From Acidobacteriota bacterium (GTDB lineage: Bacteria > Acidobacteriota > UBA6911 > JACOSC01): a stretch of DNA of 34,469 bases. Positions 7,647 to 16,169 of this stretch are shown piece by piece. The notes beneath the pieces are model-generated. The model saw only the letters and a program-made list of their open reading frames with translations, was not told where the DNA came from and ran no database searches. The DNA lies in the NCBI GenBank assembly GCA_016179055.1, contig JACOSC010000310.1, positions 1-34,469 on the forward strand, written 5' to 3'. Both the position numbers and the translations under genes were made by a program. Position 1 is the first letter of the stretch, and each line of letters opens with the position of its first letter.

Positions 7647-8553
7647 GAAATGCCGTAACGAGAAAGCCATAGCGAATTTGCGCGCGCATAACTTGGCCCT
7701 TTGCCGGACGTGCTACTCTCCGTGGTTTCTTCACCATACCCAAGCCACCATTGATCGGTTTAAAATGTTTCACCGGGAAGATAAGATCCTGGTCGCGGTC
7801 TCCGGGGGGAAGGATAGTCTGGCGCTCTGGCATGCGCTATCTGCGCTCGGCTATCAGGCCGACGGTTTGTATCTTCATCTCGGCATCGACCATGAGGGGT
7901 ATTCGGACAAGTCGATGGTGGCGTCTCAAACACTGGCGGTGCACCTGGGTCGGCCACTACATGTTGCCAATGTAGCCGAGGAGGCGGGCGCGACGATTCC
8001 GGAAATTCAGGCGCTTACGCGCCGCGTGGCCTGCTCCGGCTGCGGATTGACCAAACGGCACTTGATGAACAAGATCGCTTGCGCACGCGGTTATGATGTT
8101 TTGACAACGGGACATAATCTGGATGACGAAGCCGCCACCTTGTTGGGCAATGTCTTGCATTGGCAAATGGACTATATAGGACGACAAGGACCCGTGCTGG
8201 ATGAGCGTGATGGCTTTAAGAAAAAGGTCAAGCCTTTCTATTTCTTCACCGAGAAAGAAACCACTCTCTACACCCTGGTGAATCAGCTTCAATATATCCG
8301 AGACGAATGCCCGTTCTCAATTGGGGCGACCTCGTTATTTTATAAGGAAATCCTCAATCGCTTGGAGCACTCCGCCGCCGGAACCAAGCGAATGTTTCTT
8401 GATGGCTTTCTTAAAAACAAAACATTGTTCCAAGAGCACCACGCCATTCCAGATTTAAAGCCCTGTCCCGTTTGTGGGCAGCCCACCACCGGAGACCTCT
8501 GTGCGTTCTGCCGAATGACCAGCCGCGTACGCGGAAAAAAGCTGGCGGTTTGA
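7636..8553 (+). CDS. ttuA: tRNA 2-thiolation enzyme, TtuA/Ncs6 family
   Basis: This 305-residue cytoplasmic PP-loop ATPase would adenylate U54 and replace O2 with sulfur supplied by the neighbouring carrier, giving 2-thio-ribothymidine. All TtuA landmarks are visible: N-terminal zinc finger C3/C6/C23/C26, PP-loop SGGKDS at 56-61, [4Fe-4S] cysteines C133-x2-C136 and C225, catalytic-region TGHNLDDEA, and a C-terminal zinc finger C277/C280/C289/C292. The start is GTG at 7636, chosen because it yields the zinc finger at once (MKCKKC) and has GGAGGGG seven to eight bases upstream. TtcA (C32) and CTU1 are the nearest alternatives, but the double zinc finger and TtuB/TrmI context favour TtuA. A TtuC-type activating enzyme is not in the window. 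Confidence 0.9.
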   Translation: MKCKKCRNEKAIANLRAHNLALCRTCYSPWFLHHTQATIDRFKMFHREDKILVAVSGGKDSLALWHALSALGYQADGLYLHLGIDHEGYSDKSMVASQTLAVHLGRPLHVANVAEEAGATIPEIQALTRRVACSGCGLTKRHLMNKIACARGYDVLTTGHNLDDEAATLLGNVLHWQMDYIGRQGPVLDERDGFKKKVKPFYFFTEKETTLYTLVNQLQYIRDECPFSIGATSLFYKEILNRLEHSAAGTKRMFLDGFLKNKTLFQEHHAIPDLKPCPVCGQPTTGDLCAFCRMTSRVRGKKLAV

Positions 8554-8594
8554 CGACCATCCCACCGACCAAATTTTACACACCGGTTAATTCG

Positions 8595-8726
8595 TAACTG
8601 TTTAGGGGGTCTGTACTGATACAGAACCGGGAGCGGTAGCGACCGGGTCTATGGGCCATACAACGCTGCCCGTCGGATGCACCTGGTGACTCGCATTAAC
8701 CGAGAACGGAAGGTCACCGGCCGAAG
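8595..8726. repeat. Intergenic repeat remnant between ttuA and the DUF420 gene
   Basis: This lies in a convergent gap. It begins GTAACTGTTTAGGGGGTC, related to the GTAACTGTTCA termini seen at 1998, 23957 and 34268. A 6-bp hairpin TCTGTA-CTGA-TACAGA is at 8610-8625, and a short direct repeat (ACCGGGAGCGG / GACCGGGT) follows. No T-tract terminator was found for either converging gene. Confidence 0.5.
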
Positions 8727-9158
8727 TCAGCGGGCGGGATAGAGATGATACAACATGCCGTATACCAGCAGGCCGGTGATTGATACATAGAGCCAAATCG
8801 GCAGGGTCCAGCGCGCTAGCTTTTTATGCTTCGCAAACTCCGCCGACCAGGCGCGCTTCAACGTGATAATAACCATTGGCGCCAACACGGGAGCGGCTAG
8901 TAGCGTATGCGAGATCAATATAAAAAAATAAACCGGGCGAATCCAGCCCTGGCCGGAAAATCGGCTGGCGCCATGGTAATAATGATAAACTAAATAGCTT
9001 ACCAGGAAAACCGCTGAAGCTAGGGTCGCCAGCATCATGCAAATCTTATGCTGCGTAATCATACGCCGGCGTATGAAGGCAAAGCCCATTAACAAAAAAA
9101 TGGCTGTGGTTCCGTTCAAGCTCGCATTAAGCGCAGGCAGATCCGTGACGGAAATCAT
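8727..9158 (-). CDS. DUF420 membrane protein of the cytochrome oxidase cluster (CtaM-like)
   Basis: This 143-residue integral membrane protein has four or five hydrophobic helices (about 12-28, 38-58, 76-98, 112-132) and conserved histidines (TQHK, YHYYHG, SHTLLAAP, KHKKLARW) typical of DUF420. In Bacillus the DUF420 member CtaM is needed for maturation of heme-copper oxidases, probably in copper or heme insertion. It is the last gene of the cox cluster, overlapping the SCO gene by four bases, with GGGGAG upstream of its ATG. The exact function in this organism is inferred from family and position. Confidence 0.88.
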   Translation of the reverse strand: MISVTDLPALNASLNGTTAIFLLMGFAFIRRRMITQHKICMMLATLASAVFLVSYLVYHYYHGASRFSGQGWIRPVYFFILISHTLLAAPVLAPMVIITLKRAWSAEFAKHKKLARWTLPIWLYVSITGLLVYGMLYHLYPAR

Positions 9159-9799
9159 GAAGTCTTCTCCCCAAGCAACCGCCCCAGGTCGCGTTGAAGG
9201 CGAGTAAGGCCTTCGCTCGCTTCGCTATCATAATAACCGCGAATTCGTCCTAGCTTGTCCACCAACACCAGGCGCGTGCTGTGCAGGAATGGGCCTTCGC
9301 TGGGTAGTCGCTCCTCAACCGGGTTTTCTCTGACCCCCAGGTGAAACCCATCGGTGGCCAGCCCATAAATGGCTTCCTTCTTTCCGGTAAGAAACCACCA
9401 GCGATCCTGGGAAGCCGAGAAGCGGTCGGCATACGCTGTGAGGACCGCCGGTGTGTCATAATCAGGATCCACCGTGATGGTAATCCAACGAACGGCCGCG
9501 TCCGGCGGCACCGTGCGCTGCAACTGCGCCAGTCCCGCCGTCATGATCGGGCAGGGGCCTTGACAGCGAGTAAAAATGAAATCGACAACCCAGACCATGT
9601 CGGCCAGGTTTGATAGGCGAACCACTCGACCGCTCCGCTCGATCAGGGCAAAATCGGGAACTGACCCGAAGACCGGCAGCGCATTGCGCGCTGCCCACCA
9701 CCCTCGCAGAACAAACCCCATACCCAGCGCGGAAGCTACAGTTACCAGAACCACCGTGATCACCAGCGTTCGAGATCGGCCTTTAGAATTCGTGTTCAT
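9155..9799 (-). CDS. SCO1/SenC-family copper chaperone
   Basis: This 214-residue thioredoxin-fold protein is anchored by an N-terminal helix (about 10-31) and faces the periplasm. It would deliver copper to the CuA site of CoxB. The copper-binding C-x3-C is present in FTRCQGPCPIM, as is the distal ligand His in the LHSTRLVLVD segment. ITVDPDYDTP and RWWFLTG are family signatures. Its stop overlaps the DUF420 start. The preceding gene ends 123 bases away, and no clear Shine-Dalgarno precedes the ATG at 9799, so the start is moderately certain. Confidence 0.92.
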   Translation of the reverse strand: MNTNSKGRSRTLVITVVLVTVASALGMGFVLRGWWAARNALPVFGSVPDFALIERSGRVVRLSNLADMVWVVDFIFTRCQGPCPIMTAGLAQLQRTVPPDAAVRWITITVDPDYDTPAVLTAYADRFSASQDRWWFLTGKKEAIYGLATDGFHLGVRENPVEERLPSEGPFLHSTRLVLVDKLGRIRGYYDSEASEGLTRLQRDLGRLLGEKTS

Positions 9800-9922
9800 A
9801 GGAAATCGATTATCGGCGAGTCAAAAGATGGGCTCGGTGTCGCCATAGTGAACCGACAGAAAGGATCGTGGAGTCGCGGGCTACGCTTCTCCCATTTGGC
9901 CTTCAGAAAAAAACGAAATAAT

Positions 9923-10171
9923 CTACTGAGGACTATAACGCTTTTTATACATGAAGTAGATAACCACGCCAATGGTGGCTACTAACACGTACGGCGTGAT
10001 GATCAACAGCAAGATCCCGGATCGAAAACCGTCGACCAACCGATTTCCCTCCGGCGAGTTCGTCAATCCCGTCTTGCACATTTGACATTGTGCGAAGCTC
10101 AGGCTTTGCCAACACAGGGTCATCAGCAGCGTCCCGTAAAGGCGAATCCGCCAAGCGACCAATTTGAACAT
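9923..10171 (-). CDS. Small CxxC membrane protein of the cox cluster
   Basis: This 82-residue protein has a signal peptide (about 1-27, ending SFA), then CQMC at about residues 29-32, a short loop, and one transmembrane helix (about 52-72) ending in a basic cytoplasmic tail (KKRYSPQ). The C-x2-C just outside the membrane suggests a metal- or redox-active site, plausibly copper handling during oxidase assembly. Similar small CxxC proteins occur in cox clusters of several phyla, but I cannot name an established function. It is nine bases after the subunit IV gene with a good AGGAG before the ATG. Confidence 0.8.
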   Translation of the reverse strand: MFKLVAWRIRLYGTLLMTLCWQSLSFAQCQMCKTGLTNSPEGNRLVDGFRSGILLLIITPYVLVATIGVVIYFMYKKRYSPQ

Positions 10172-10180
10172 CTCTTTCTC

Positions 10181-10534
10181 CTAAGGCTTTGGCTGAGCAT
10201 GCGGCGCCGCGGGCGCTTGCACAGCCGTATCGCGCATAACCAGGACTCGCCGGGAAGTATCCCGTGTATCCGGCACAATCATGAACCACATTATAACGGC
10301 CAGCAGCAGCGGCACGCCGGTGATAAGCACAAGATTGAGCTTTTCAAAGCGCAAGTGCATAAAATACGCGGCGATCAACAGGACTTTCACCAAAGAAAGG
10401 CCAACCAGCACCAACGCTTTAATCGCGGGCGCCATGGACAGATGGCTCACACCCATAGCCAGGACGGTAAGTCCCAACAAGCCTAGCCAGCATAATCCAT
10501 AAACCCGATACCCGTGCGGGTGTGCTATTTCCAT
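10181..10534 (-). CDS. coxD: Cytochrome c oxidase subunit IV (CoxD/CyoD-like)
   Basis: This 117-residue protein has three transmembrane helices (about 12-33, 40-60, 68-88), the layout of prokaryotic subunit IV (COX4_pro), and the typical LVKVLLIAAYFMHLRFE segment in helix 2. It probably stabilises CuB binding in subunit I. The frame opens at 10621, but the ATG at 10534 has GGAGG about eight bases upstream and starts directly before the conserved region, so it is preferred. The Pro/Ala-rich tail (QAPAAPHAQPKP) is of unknown use. It lies between the second CoxC gene and the CxxC protein. Confidence 0.87.
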   Translation of the reverse strand: MEIAHPHGYRVYGLCWLGLLGLTVLAMGVSHLSMAPAIKALVLVGLSLVKVLLIAAYFMHLRFEKLNLVLITGVPLLLAVIMWFMIVPDTRDTSRRVLVMRDTAVQAPAAPHAQPKP

Positions 10535-10624
10535 TACCTGATCCTCCGAGGTTAGAATATGGATTTTACTGATTGGGACTGGCCACGTCGGCGCGCCGGT
10601 CCATAATCCATAAGTCGCCATCCA

Positions 10625-11254
10625 TCATAATAAATAAAATAGGGCAAAAATGAAAACCCAGACCACATCGATAAAGTGCCAGTAGAGGCCGGCAATTTCC
10701 ACACCTTCATCGGAATAACGCCCCGCCGCCGCTCTTAAGGCTACGACCAATAAGAAAATCACTCCTGTTGTAACGTGAAAACCATGGAACCCCGTCATAA
10801 CGAAAAAGCACGCGCTGAACTGCGGCACGCCCCAGGGATTGCTCCAGAGCCGTGCGCCTTCCCCAATGAAGTGCGACCACTCATACGCTTGACAACCTAA
10901 GAAGATTAGGCCGCCCAGAATCGTCAGAAACAAGAAGCGAACGGCCAGCTTGGGGTTGTGTGTGCGCGCCGCCCCCACGGCCATCGCCATTACGGCGCTA
11001 CTGCTGATCAGCGTGAAGGTCATGAATCCGATCAGCCGCATATCAAAGATTTCCGCCTGGGCCGGCCAACGCGGACTGACGTACCGCATGAAGCCATACG
11101 CCGCAATCAGAGCGACAAAGGTGAGGGCATCCGATATGAGGAAAAGCCACATCATTAACTTGCCCCAGTTGGCCGCAAAAGGCGATTTCCCACCGCCCCA
11201 GGCCGAGGCCAATACACGGTCTTGCTCAGCCGCCAATGCTTCCGAGTGACTCAT
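10625..11254 (-). CDS. coxC: Cytochrome c oxidase subunit III, paralogue 1
   Basis: This 209-residue subunit has five transmembrane helices, the short bacterial form lacking the first two helices of the mitochondrial subunit. Family features include KLMMWLFLISDALTF, the conserved CQAYEW, GFHGFHVTTGVIFL, and the C-terminal YWHFIDVVWVFIFALFYL. The ATG at 11254 is preceded by AGGAGGA. It is the second of two tandem subunit-III-like genes. This one retains the canonical CQAYEW and HFIDVVW motifs, so it is the better candidate for the classical subunit III. Confidence 0.93.
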   Translation of the reverse strand: MSHSEALAAEQDRVLASAWGGGKSPFAANWGKLMMWLFLISDALTFVALIAAYGFMRYVSPRWPAQAEIFDMRLIGFMTFTLISSSAVMAMAVGAARTHNPKLAVRFLFLTILGGLIFLGCQAYEWSHFIGEGARLWSNPWGVPQFSACFFVMTGFHGFHVTTGVIFLLVVALRAAAGRYSDEGVEIAGLYWHFIDVVWVFIFALFYLL

Positions 11255-11303
11255 CTTTTCCTCCTACTCATTAAAAAATTGAAACGGCGCCGCGCGGCCG
11301 GAC

Positions 11304-11942
11304 TTATCGGCTAAGAAACAGCCAGAACAAGTAAAGCCACAAGCCAGTGAGAAAGTGCCAGTAGACCGCGCAAAGATTAATACGGCCCCGCAATGCTTGA
11401 CCGGCGGTCGCCGGCGCAGCTTGAAAGAGCGCATAAAGCAGTACCGCAATTCCGCCAAGAAAGTGCAGGCCGTGCATGCCGGTCAGCAAATAGAAAAAGG
11501 AGCTGTGCTGATTGGTCGGCAGATACAGGCCCGCTGCTCGCAACTGCCGCCACGCCTCCAATTGGCCGATAATGAACGATAGGCCGAATAAGGTTGTCAG
11601 CGACAGCCAGCCCTTAAGGGCCGGAAGCTGCGACCGTCGCAAGGCGCGCCGCGCCATCTCCAAGGTACCGCTGCTCAACAGCAATAGAGATGTGCTGTAC
11701 CAAAGCACCGTTGGCCTTGGAATGTCCAGCCACGCCTGGCCACGCCGGCTGATAATGTAGGCGCTAGCAAAACCGGCGAACAGCATCGTCACGGCCATCA
11801 TGAACAACCACAGTCCCAACTGGGCGCTGGGGATCGGCGGATCGCTCAGCTCGCGCCGGCCGCCGTCATTGGAGCCACCGCGCGCGCGGCCATTCGTGTC
11901 CTCATAGGGCTCTGTAGGTTTTCGTTGTATCAGTGCCGCCAT
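11304..11942 (-). CDS. Subunit III-like heme-copper oxidase protein, paralogue 2
   Basis: This 212-residue protein has a hydrophilic N-terminus (about 1-40, rich in Arg/Gly/Asp) then five helices. Family marks are LGLWLFMMAVTMLFAGF, GQLEAWRQL, YLLTGMHGLHFLGG and YWHFLTGLWLYLFWLF. The glutamate of LEAWRQL corresponds to the CQAYEW position in paralogue 1. Tandem subunit-III-like genes are common in cox clusters of this type. The two may both be in the complex, one filling the position of the missing first helices. The start is the ATG at 11942 with AGGTGAGG upstream. Confidence 0.88.
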   Translation of the reverse strand: MAALIQRKPTEPYEDTNGRARGGSNDGGRRELSDPPIPSAQLGLWLFMMAVTMLFAGFASAYIISRRGQAWLDIPRPTVLWYSTSLLLLSSGTLEMARRALRRSQLPALKGWLSLTTLFGLSFIIGQLEAWRQLRAAGLYLPTNQHSSFFYLLTGMHGLHFLGGIAVLLYALFQAAPATAGQALRGRINLCAVYWHFLTGLWLYLFWLFLSR

Positions 11943-12093
11943 TGATTGCTTACCTCACCTGCCGAACGCGCCGATCAGAACGGCTTCGGCGCCAGCTCTT
12001 CTGCCGATTTCACCGGCACTATCGCTCTTAGAAATTACCACGTTTTTTACCGTACAGCCAATATTCAACACGACGCAAGGCGCGCTAATGACG

Positions 12094-13017
12094 TTACCGC
12101 TTCGCCAATAACATGACCATCATTAGCGCCGGCAAATAAAAAACGGAGGCCAGCAATAGCCGCCGCGCCGCCGCTTGCGAACAATCCAGCCGCAGACGAA
12201 TGCTGTACCACATCATCAGTAGACCCAGCCCGGCGGCCCCTACCAAATACATGGGGCGCATCAATCCCATAAGCCCGGGTGCCAGGCTAACCATCACTAA
12301 GATAGCGCTGAAAACTACCACTTGACGCCCCGTCTTCACCCCGCTCGCATCCATTTCCGGGGCTATGCGAAAGCCGGCGTTGGCATAATCATCCCGAAAC
12401 ATCCAGGCAATGGCCCAGAAATGCGGAAATTGCCAAAAAAACAGAATCGCAAATAAGCACCAGGCTAACACGCTAACGTCGCCATGTATGGCCGTAAAGC
12501 CCATCATCGGTGGAATGGCGCCGGAGATCGCCCCAAAGAAAGTACACCACACGCTCTTTCTTTTTAAGGGGGTGTAAACCAGAACGTAGGTCAGCAGAGC
12601 AACGGCCGCCAAGCTGCCCGTCAACCCATTAACCGCGAAGGTGAGCAAGAATAGACCGCCGACAGACATGACCATGGCTACCGCAAAGGCTTCGGCAACT
12701 CCCATTCGCTCGGCCGGGAGAGGACGTCTGGCGGTTCGAATCATCAGCGCGTCATAATCGCGCTCAATTACTTGGTTTAAAGCATTGGCCCCCGCAATAA
12801 CCAAGAAATTTCCGAGTCCGAACCAAAACAGCAAGCCCAGCGGCGCCGGCTCGGAAACGCCCAAGAAAAAGCTCACCAACGCACTGAATAAAACCAGCAA
12901 GGATAATTTCAGTTTGCTCAACTCGGCATAGTCATAGAGTTTCTGTCGCAACCAAGGTAAGGCGCTCTGCGTCGGGCGATATACCATGACCGCATCGCTC
13001 ACAAATTTCTCCTTCAT
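12094..13017 (-). CDS. ctaB: Protoheme IX farnesyltransferase (heme O synthase)
   Basis: This UbiA-family membrane prenyltransferase, 307 residues with about nine helices, attaches a farnesyl group to heme B to give heme O. The first Asp-rich motif N-x5-D-x-DALMIRT-x2-RPLP (about residues 81-101) and the second around FRDDYANAGFRIAPEMD are both present. The frame is open further upstream to 13179, but the ATG at 13017 overlaps the ctaA stop (ATGA, 13014-13017), a typical coupled start, and gives the usual length. The product is the substrate of the CtaA enzyme encoded just upstream. Confidence 0.93.
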   Translation of the reverse strand: MKEKFVSDAVMVYRPTQSALPWLRQKLYDYAELSKLKLSLLVLFSALVSFFLGVSEPAPLGLLFWFGLGNFLVIAGANALNQVIERDYDALMIRTARRPLPAERMGVAEAFAVAMVMSVGGLFLLTFAVNGLTGSLAAVALLTYVLVYTPLKRKSVWCTFFGAISGAIPPMMGFTAIHGDVSVLAWCLFAILFFWQFPHFWAIAWMFRDDYANAGFRIAPEMDASGVKTGRQVVVFSAILVMVSLAPGLMGLMRPMYLVGAAGLGLLMMWYSIRLRLDCSQAAARRLLLASVFYLPALMMVMLLAKR

Positions 13018-14135
13018 TGCGGCAAGACCTCCATCGTTCCCAGGGGCAATGACGACCGCACCTCTGACGGAGCGCCCGGCGCTCGCCAAGACCAAAGCGC
13101 CAGGCTGATGCAGGCTCCCAACAGAAGGGCGCCGATCGTCACGTGCGCCACAGTAACGGGCATGGCCTTCTTGGTCCAAATGATCGCCGCTCCTAAACTG
13201 ACTTGCGTTAGAGTCAGCGCGGCGATCAACCCGATAACCCGTCCGCTGATGGATTCGCTATCGCGGCGTCGCTTACCACGGATCATCAATCCAACAACCA
13301 GGAGCATCACAAAGAGGGCGACAACTCGGTGAGAATAATGCACGAGCACTTGCCACAGCAAATCTTCACGAGTTAGCGGGAACGGCGCCCGCGCGTCCAA
13401 GGGGAGATTAACGAACGGCGGCACCCAATGACCAAAGGCCAGCGGAAAATCGGGGATGACCAGTCCGGCGCCCATATGTCGCATGAGCGCGCCGAGAATG
13501 AGCTGAGCAAAGACGACCAAGACCATGACGGCGATTAACCAACGGCCGGCGCGGAACGAGCGCGGCTTTCCTACCGCGGCGAATCCCAACCAAGCGCGCG
13601 AGGTAACCGTAGCCAAAGTAAAAGTCAAACACAGAACCACCTGAGCCAGGAAAGCATGCGCGGCCGCGACGCCTATGCGAACCGGATTAATATGTCCTAA
13701 GCCGCTCAAACGCAGCGCCGCCGCTTGCAGGGATTCCTGCGAAATAATCAATACGCGCAAACCGCCCAGCAAGGCTTGCGCCAACACGGCCAAGCAGGCG
13801 ATGCCGCCGATCCATTTCGTCCATCGTCTGGCTTCCTTCGCCCAAAGCCATAGCCCGAGTACGCCAATCAATATAGAGGTCAAGCCCGCCAGCAAGCGGT
13901 GACTGTGCTCAATCAGAACGCCGCCCACCATACGCGGAAATACCGCACCATAGGCCAAGGGCCAGTCCGGTACGGCATCTCCGGATCCAGTGCTGGTTAC
14001 GGCAGCGCCGGCCGCGATCAGAATCACACTAGCGGCCGCCGTCAGCACAGCAAACCTATGCAGATATGGCTGATAAAGTCCTTGGCCGTAGGGGTCGGCG
14101 ACCCCCTGACGCCCAGCCGGCTCACTTTGAATCAT
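13014..14135 (-). CDS. ctaA: Heme A synthase
   Basis: This 373-residue membrane protein has eight predicted helices in two four-helix halves. It oxidises the C8 methyl of heme O to the formyl of heme A. The paired heme-ligand histidines typical of the COX15/CtaA family are seen in IEHSHRLLAG and HYSHRVVALF, with further histidines in AHAFLAQ and AHVTIGAL. TSTGSGDAVPDWPLAYG and PDFPLAFG are the internal repeat signatures. The start is the ATG at 14135 (MIQSEPAG); a TTG nine bases upstream is also possible. It is transcribed between coxA and ctaB. Confidence 0.92.
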   Translation of the reverse strand: MIQSEPAGRQGVADPYGQGLYQPYLHRFAVLTAAASVILIAAGAAVTSTGSGDAVPDWPLAYGAVFPRMVGGVLIEHSHRLLAGLTSILIGVLGLWLWAKEARRWTKWIGGIACLAVLAQALLGGLRVLIISQESLQAAALRLSGLGHINPVRIGVAAAHAFLAQVVLCLTFTLATVTSRAWLGFAAVGKPRSFRAGRWLIAVMVLVVFAQLILGALMRHMGAGLVIPDFPLAFGHWVPPFVNLPLDARAPFPLTREDLLWQVLVHYSHRVVALFVMLLVVGLMIRGKRRRDSESISGRVIGLIAALTLTQVSLGAAIIWTKKAMPVTVAHVTIGALLLGACISLALWSWRAPGAPSEVRSSLPLGTMEVLPQ

Positions 14136-14223
14136 TAACAGCAACTCACGTAATTATTGCCCTAAACAATCGCCCGACCTCACTCTCCGCGGCCGGCGGC
14201 TCGCCGACGCTGAAAGGCTCGGG

Positions 14224-16005
14224 CTACTTACCCGAAGGCGCCGCAGGCAATGGCTCGGATTGCAGCGCAAAATCTTCTTTGACGCCGGGAGCGCTATAAT
14301 CATAAGGCCAGCGGCACACCGTAGGAATCTCGCCTTCCCAGTTACCATGCGGTGGGGGAGTCGATGTGGTCCACTCGAGCGAGTTGGCGCGCCAGGGATT
14401 GTCGGTGGCCTTTTTTCCCTTGAACAAGCTCCACCAGAAATTAATCAGAAATAAAAGCTGTACAGCCCCCAGAATAAAGGCCGCCTTGGTTATGAAAATA
14501 TTGGCCGGCTGGAGATGCTTCAAGAACTCATACTGATAAGGATCATAGGTACGACGGATGTGTCCGGCCATGCCAATCACGTGCATTGTGAAAAACACGC
14601 AGTAAACGCCAATTAAGCTCCCCCAAAAATGCAGCTTACCCAGCGTTTCATTCATCATCCGTCCGAACATTTTGGGAAACCAGTAATAAAGGCCCGCAAA
14701 CATGGCAAAGACCGGCGCCACGGCCATGATCAAATGGAAATGGGCGACCACGAAATACGTGTCATGAAGGTGAATATCCACGGCGGAGTTTCCAAGGAAA
14801 ATCCCACTCAGCCCGCCGGACACAAACAACGAAACAAATCCGATCGAAAACAGCATCGCCGCAGTGAAGCGTATGCGCGCGCCCCACAAGGTGAACAACC
14901 AATTGAAAGTCTTAATCGCCGATGGGACGGCGATGGCCAATGTAGTTAAGGCAAAGGCGGAGCCCAACAGCGGGTTCATCCCGCTGACAAACATGTGGTG
15001 TCCCCAAACGATAAAACTCAAAACGCCGATGGAAGACATGGAAAGGACCATGGTCTTGTAGCTGAAAATGGGCTTGCGACTAAACGTAGAAAGGATGTCG
15101 GACACAATACCCATCGCCGGCAAGATAACGATATAGACTTCCGGGTGTCCAAAGAACCAGAAAAGATGTTGCCAAAGCAGCGGATGTCCGCCGGCATGGC
15201 TGACCAACTTTTCACCAACCGTCAAGCCGCCGGGAATGAAAAAGCTGGTGCCGCCGCTGCGATCGAAAAACAATAAGATCGCGGCGCCCAACAAGACCGG
15301 AAAGGCCAGAAGGCCCAGTATGGCCGTAATCAGCAAGGACCAGGTGGTCAACGGCAGGCGCATCATGGACATACCCTTCGTGCGCAAATTTAGGATCGTC
15401 GTAATGTAATTCAACGCGCCGAACAGGGATGAAAACACAAACAAACCGATAGCGACGATCCACATCGTCATGCCCATCCCTTGGCCGGGGCCGGTTTGTG
15501 GCAAGGCGGAAAGCGGCGCGTAAGCCGTCCAACCGCCGAGCGGCGCGCCTCCGACGACAAAGAAGGCCGACAGAATGGCCAAGCAGGACAAAAAAAACGT
15601 CCAGTAGGACAGGGCATTCAAAAAAGGAAACGCCATGTCGCGGGCGCCGATCTGGAGCGGAATTATAAAATTGCCAAATCCGCCGGCCAGCACCGCGGTG
15701 AGCAAGAAGAAAACCATGATGGTGCCATGCATGGTCACCAGAGATAAATAAAACTCCGGCTTCATGACACCGCCTTCCATTCCGGTGGGGATGACCTGGC
15801 CAAGCCACGGCCATTGATGGGATGGCCAAGCGAGTTGCAGGCGAATCAACATCGATAACAAGCCGCCAACGATGGCCATGACCATGGCGGTAAGAATATA
15901 TTGAACACCAATAACCTTGTGATCCAGGCTAAAGATATAACGGCGGAAAAACCCCAGCTTGTGATCAGCCGTGATCGATTCATGGGTACCCAAGGCTCCC
16001 ATCAT
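14224..16005 (-). CDS. coxA: Cytochrome c oxidase subunit I (aa3-type, A family)
   Basis: This 593-residue catalytic subunit with at least 12 helices reduces O2 to water and pumps protons. All metal ligands are visible: low-spin heme His in TMHGTIMVF, CuB His with cross-linked Tyr in GHPEVYIVILP, CuB pair in WGHHMF, and heme a3/a ligands in HDTYFVVAHFHLIM. The Glu of HPEVY marks the A1-type D-channel. The C-terminus extends past helix 12 with TTSTPPPHGNWEGEIPTV, usual for the type. The start is the ATG at 16005 (MMGALG) with GGGAG upstream; the next ATG is equally usable. Confidence 0.97.
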   Translation of the reverse strand: MMGALGTHESITADHKLGFFRRYIFSLDHKVIGVQYILTAMVMAIVGGLLSMLIRLQLAWPSHQWPWLGQVIPTGMEGGVMKPEFYLSLVTMHGTIMVFFLLTAVLAGGFGNFIIPLQIGARDMAFPFLNALSYWTFFLSCLAILSAFFVVGGAPLGGWTAYAPLSALPQTGPGQGMGMTMWIVAIGLFVFSSLFGALNYITTILNLRTKGMSMMRLPLTTWSLLITAILGLLAFPVLLGAAILLFFDRSGGTSFFIPGGLTVGEKLVSHAGGHPLLWQHLFWFFGHPEVYIVILPAMGIVSDILSTFSRKPIFSYKTMVLSMSSIGVLSFIVWGHHMFVSGMNPLLGSAFALTTLAIAVPSAIKTFNWLFTLWGARIRFTAAMLFSIGFVSLFVSGGLSGIFLGNSAVDIHLHDTYFVVAHFHLIMAVAPVFAMFAGLYYWFPKMFGRMMNETLGKLHFWGSLIGVYCVFFTMHVIGMAGHIRRTYDPYQYEFLKHLQPANIFITKAAFILGAVQLLFLINFWWSLFKGKKATDNPWRANSLEWTTSTPPPHGNWEGEIPTVCRWPYDYSAPGVKEDFALQSEPLPAAPSGK

Positions 16006-16169
16006 TTGTCTCCCTTCATAACCCCTGGGCGGTCAACAACCAGACATCCGCGTACCCTTACTAACGGATTGCCCAATGACCGCCGCTAATTGAATACTTC
16101 CCAAAAATATAAGAGCATGAACCACTGAAATTGACCGATAAAAAATGCCCATCGTGAGCCGATCGCTTA

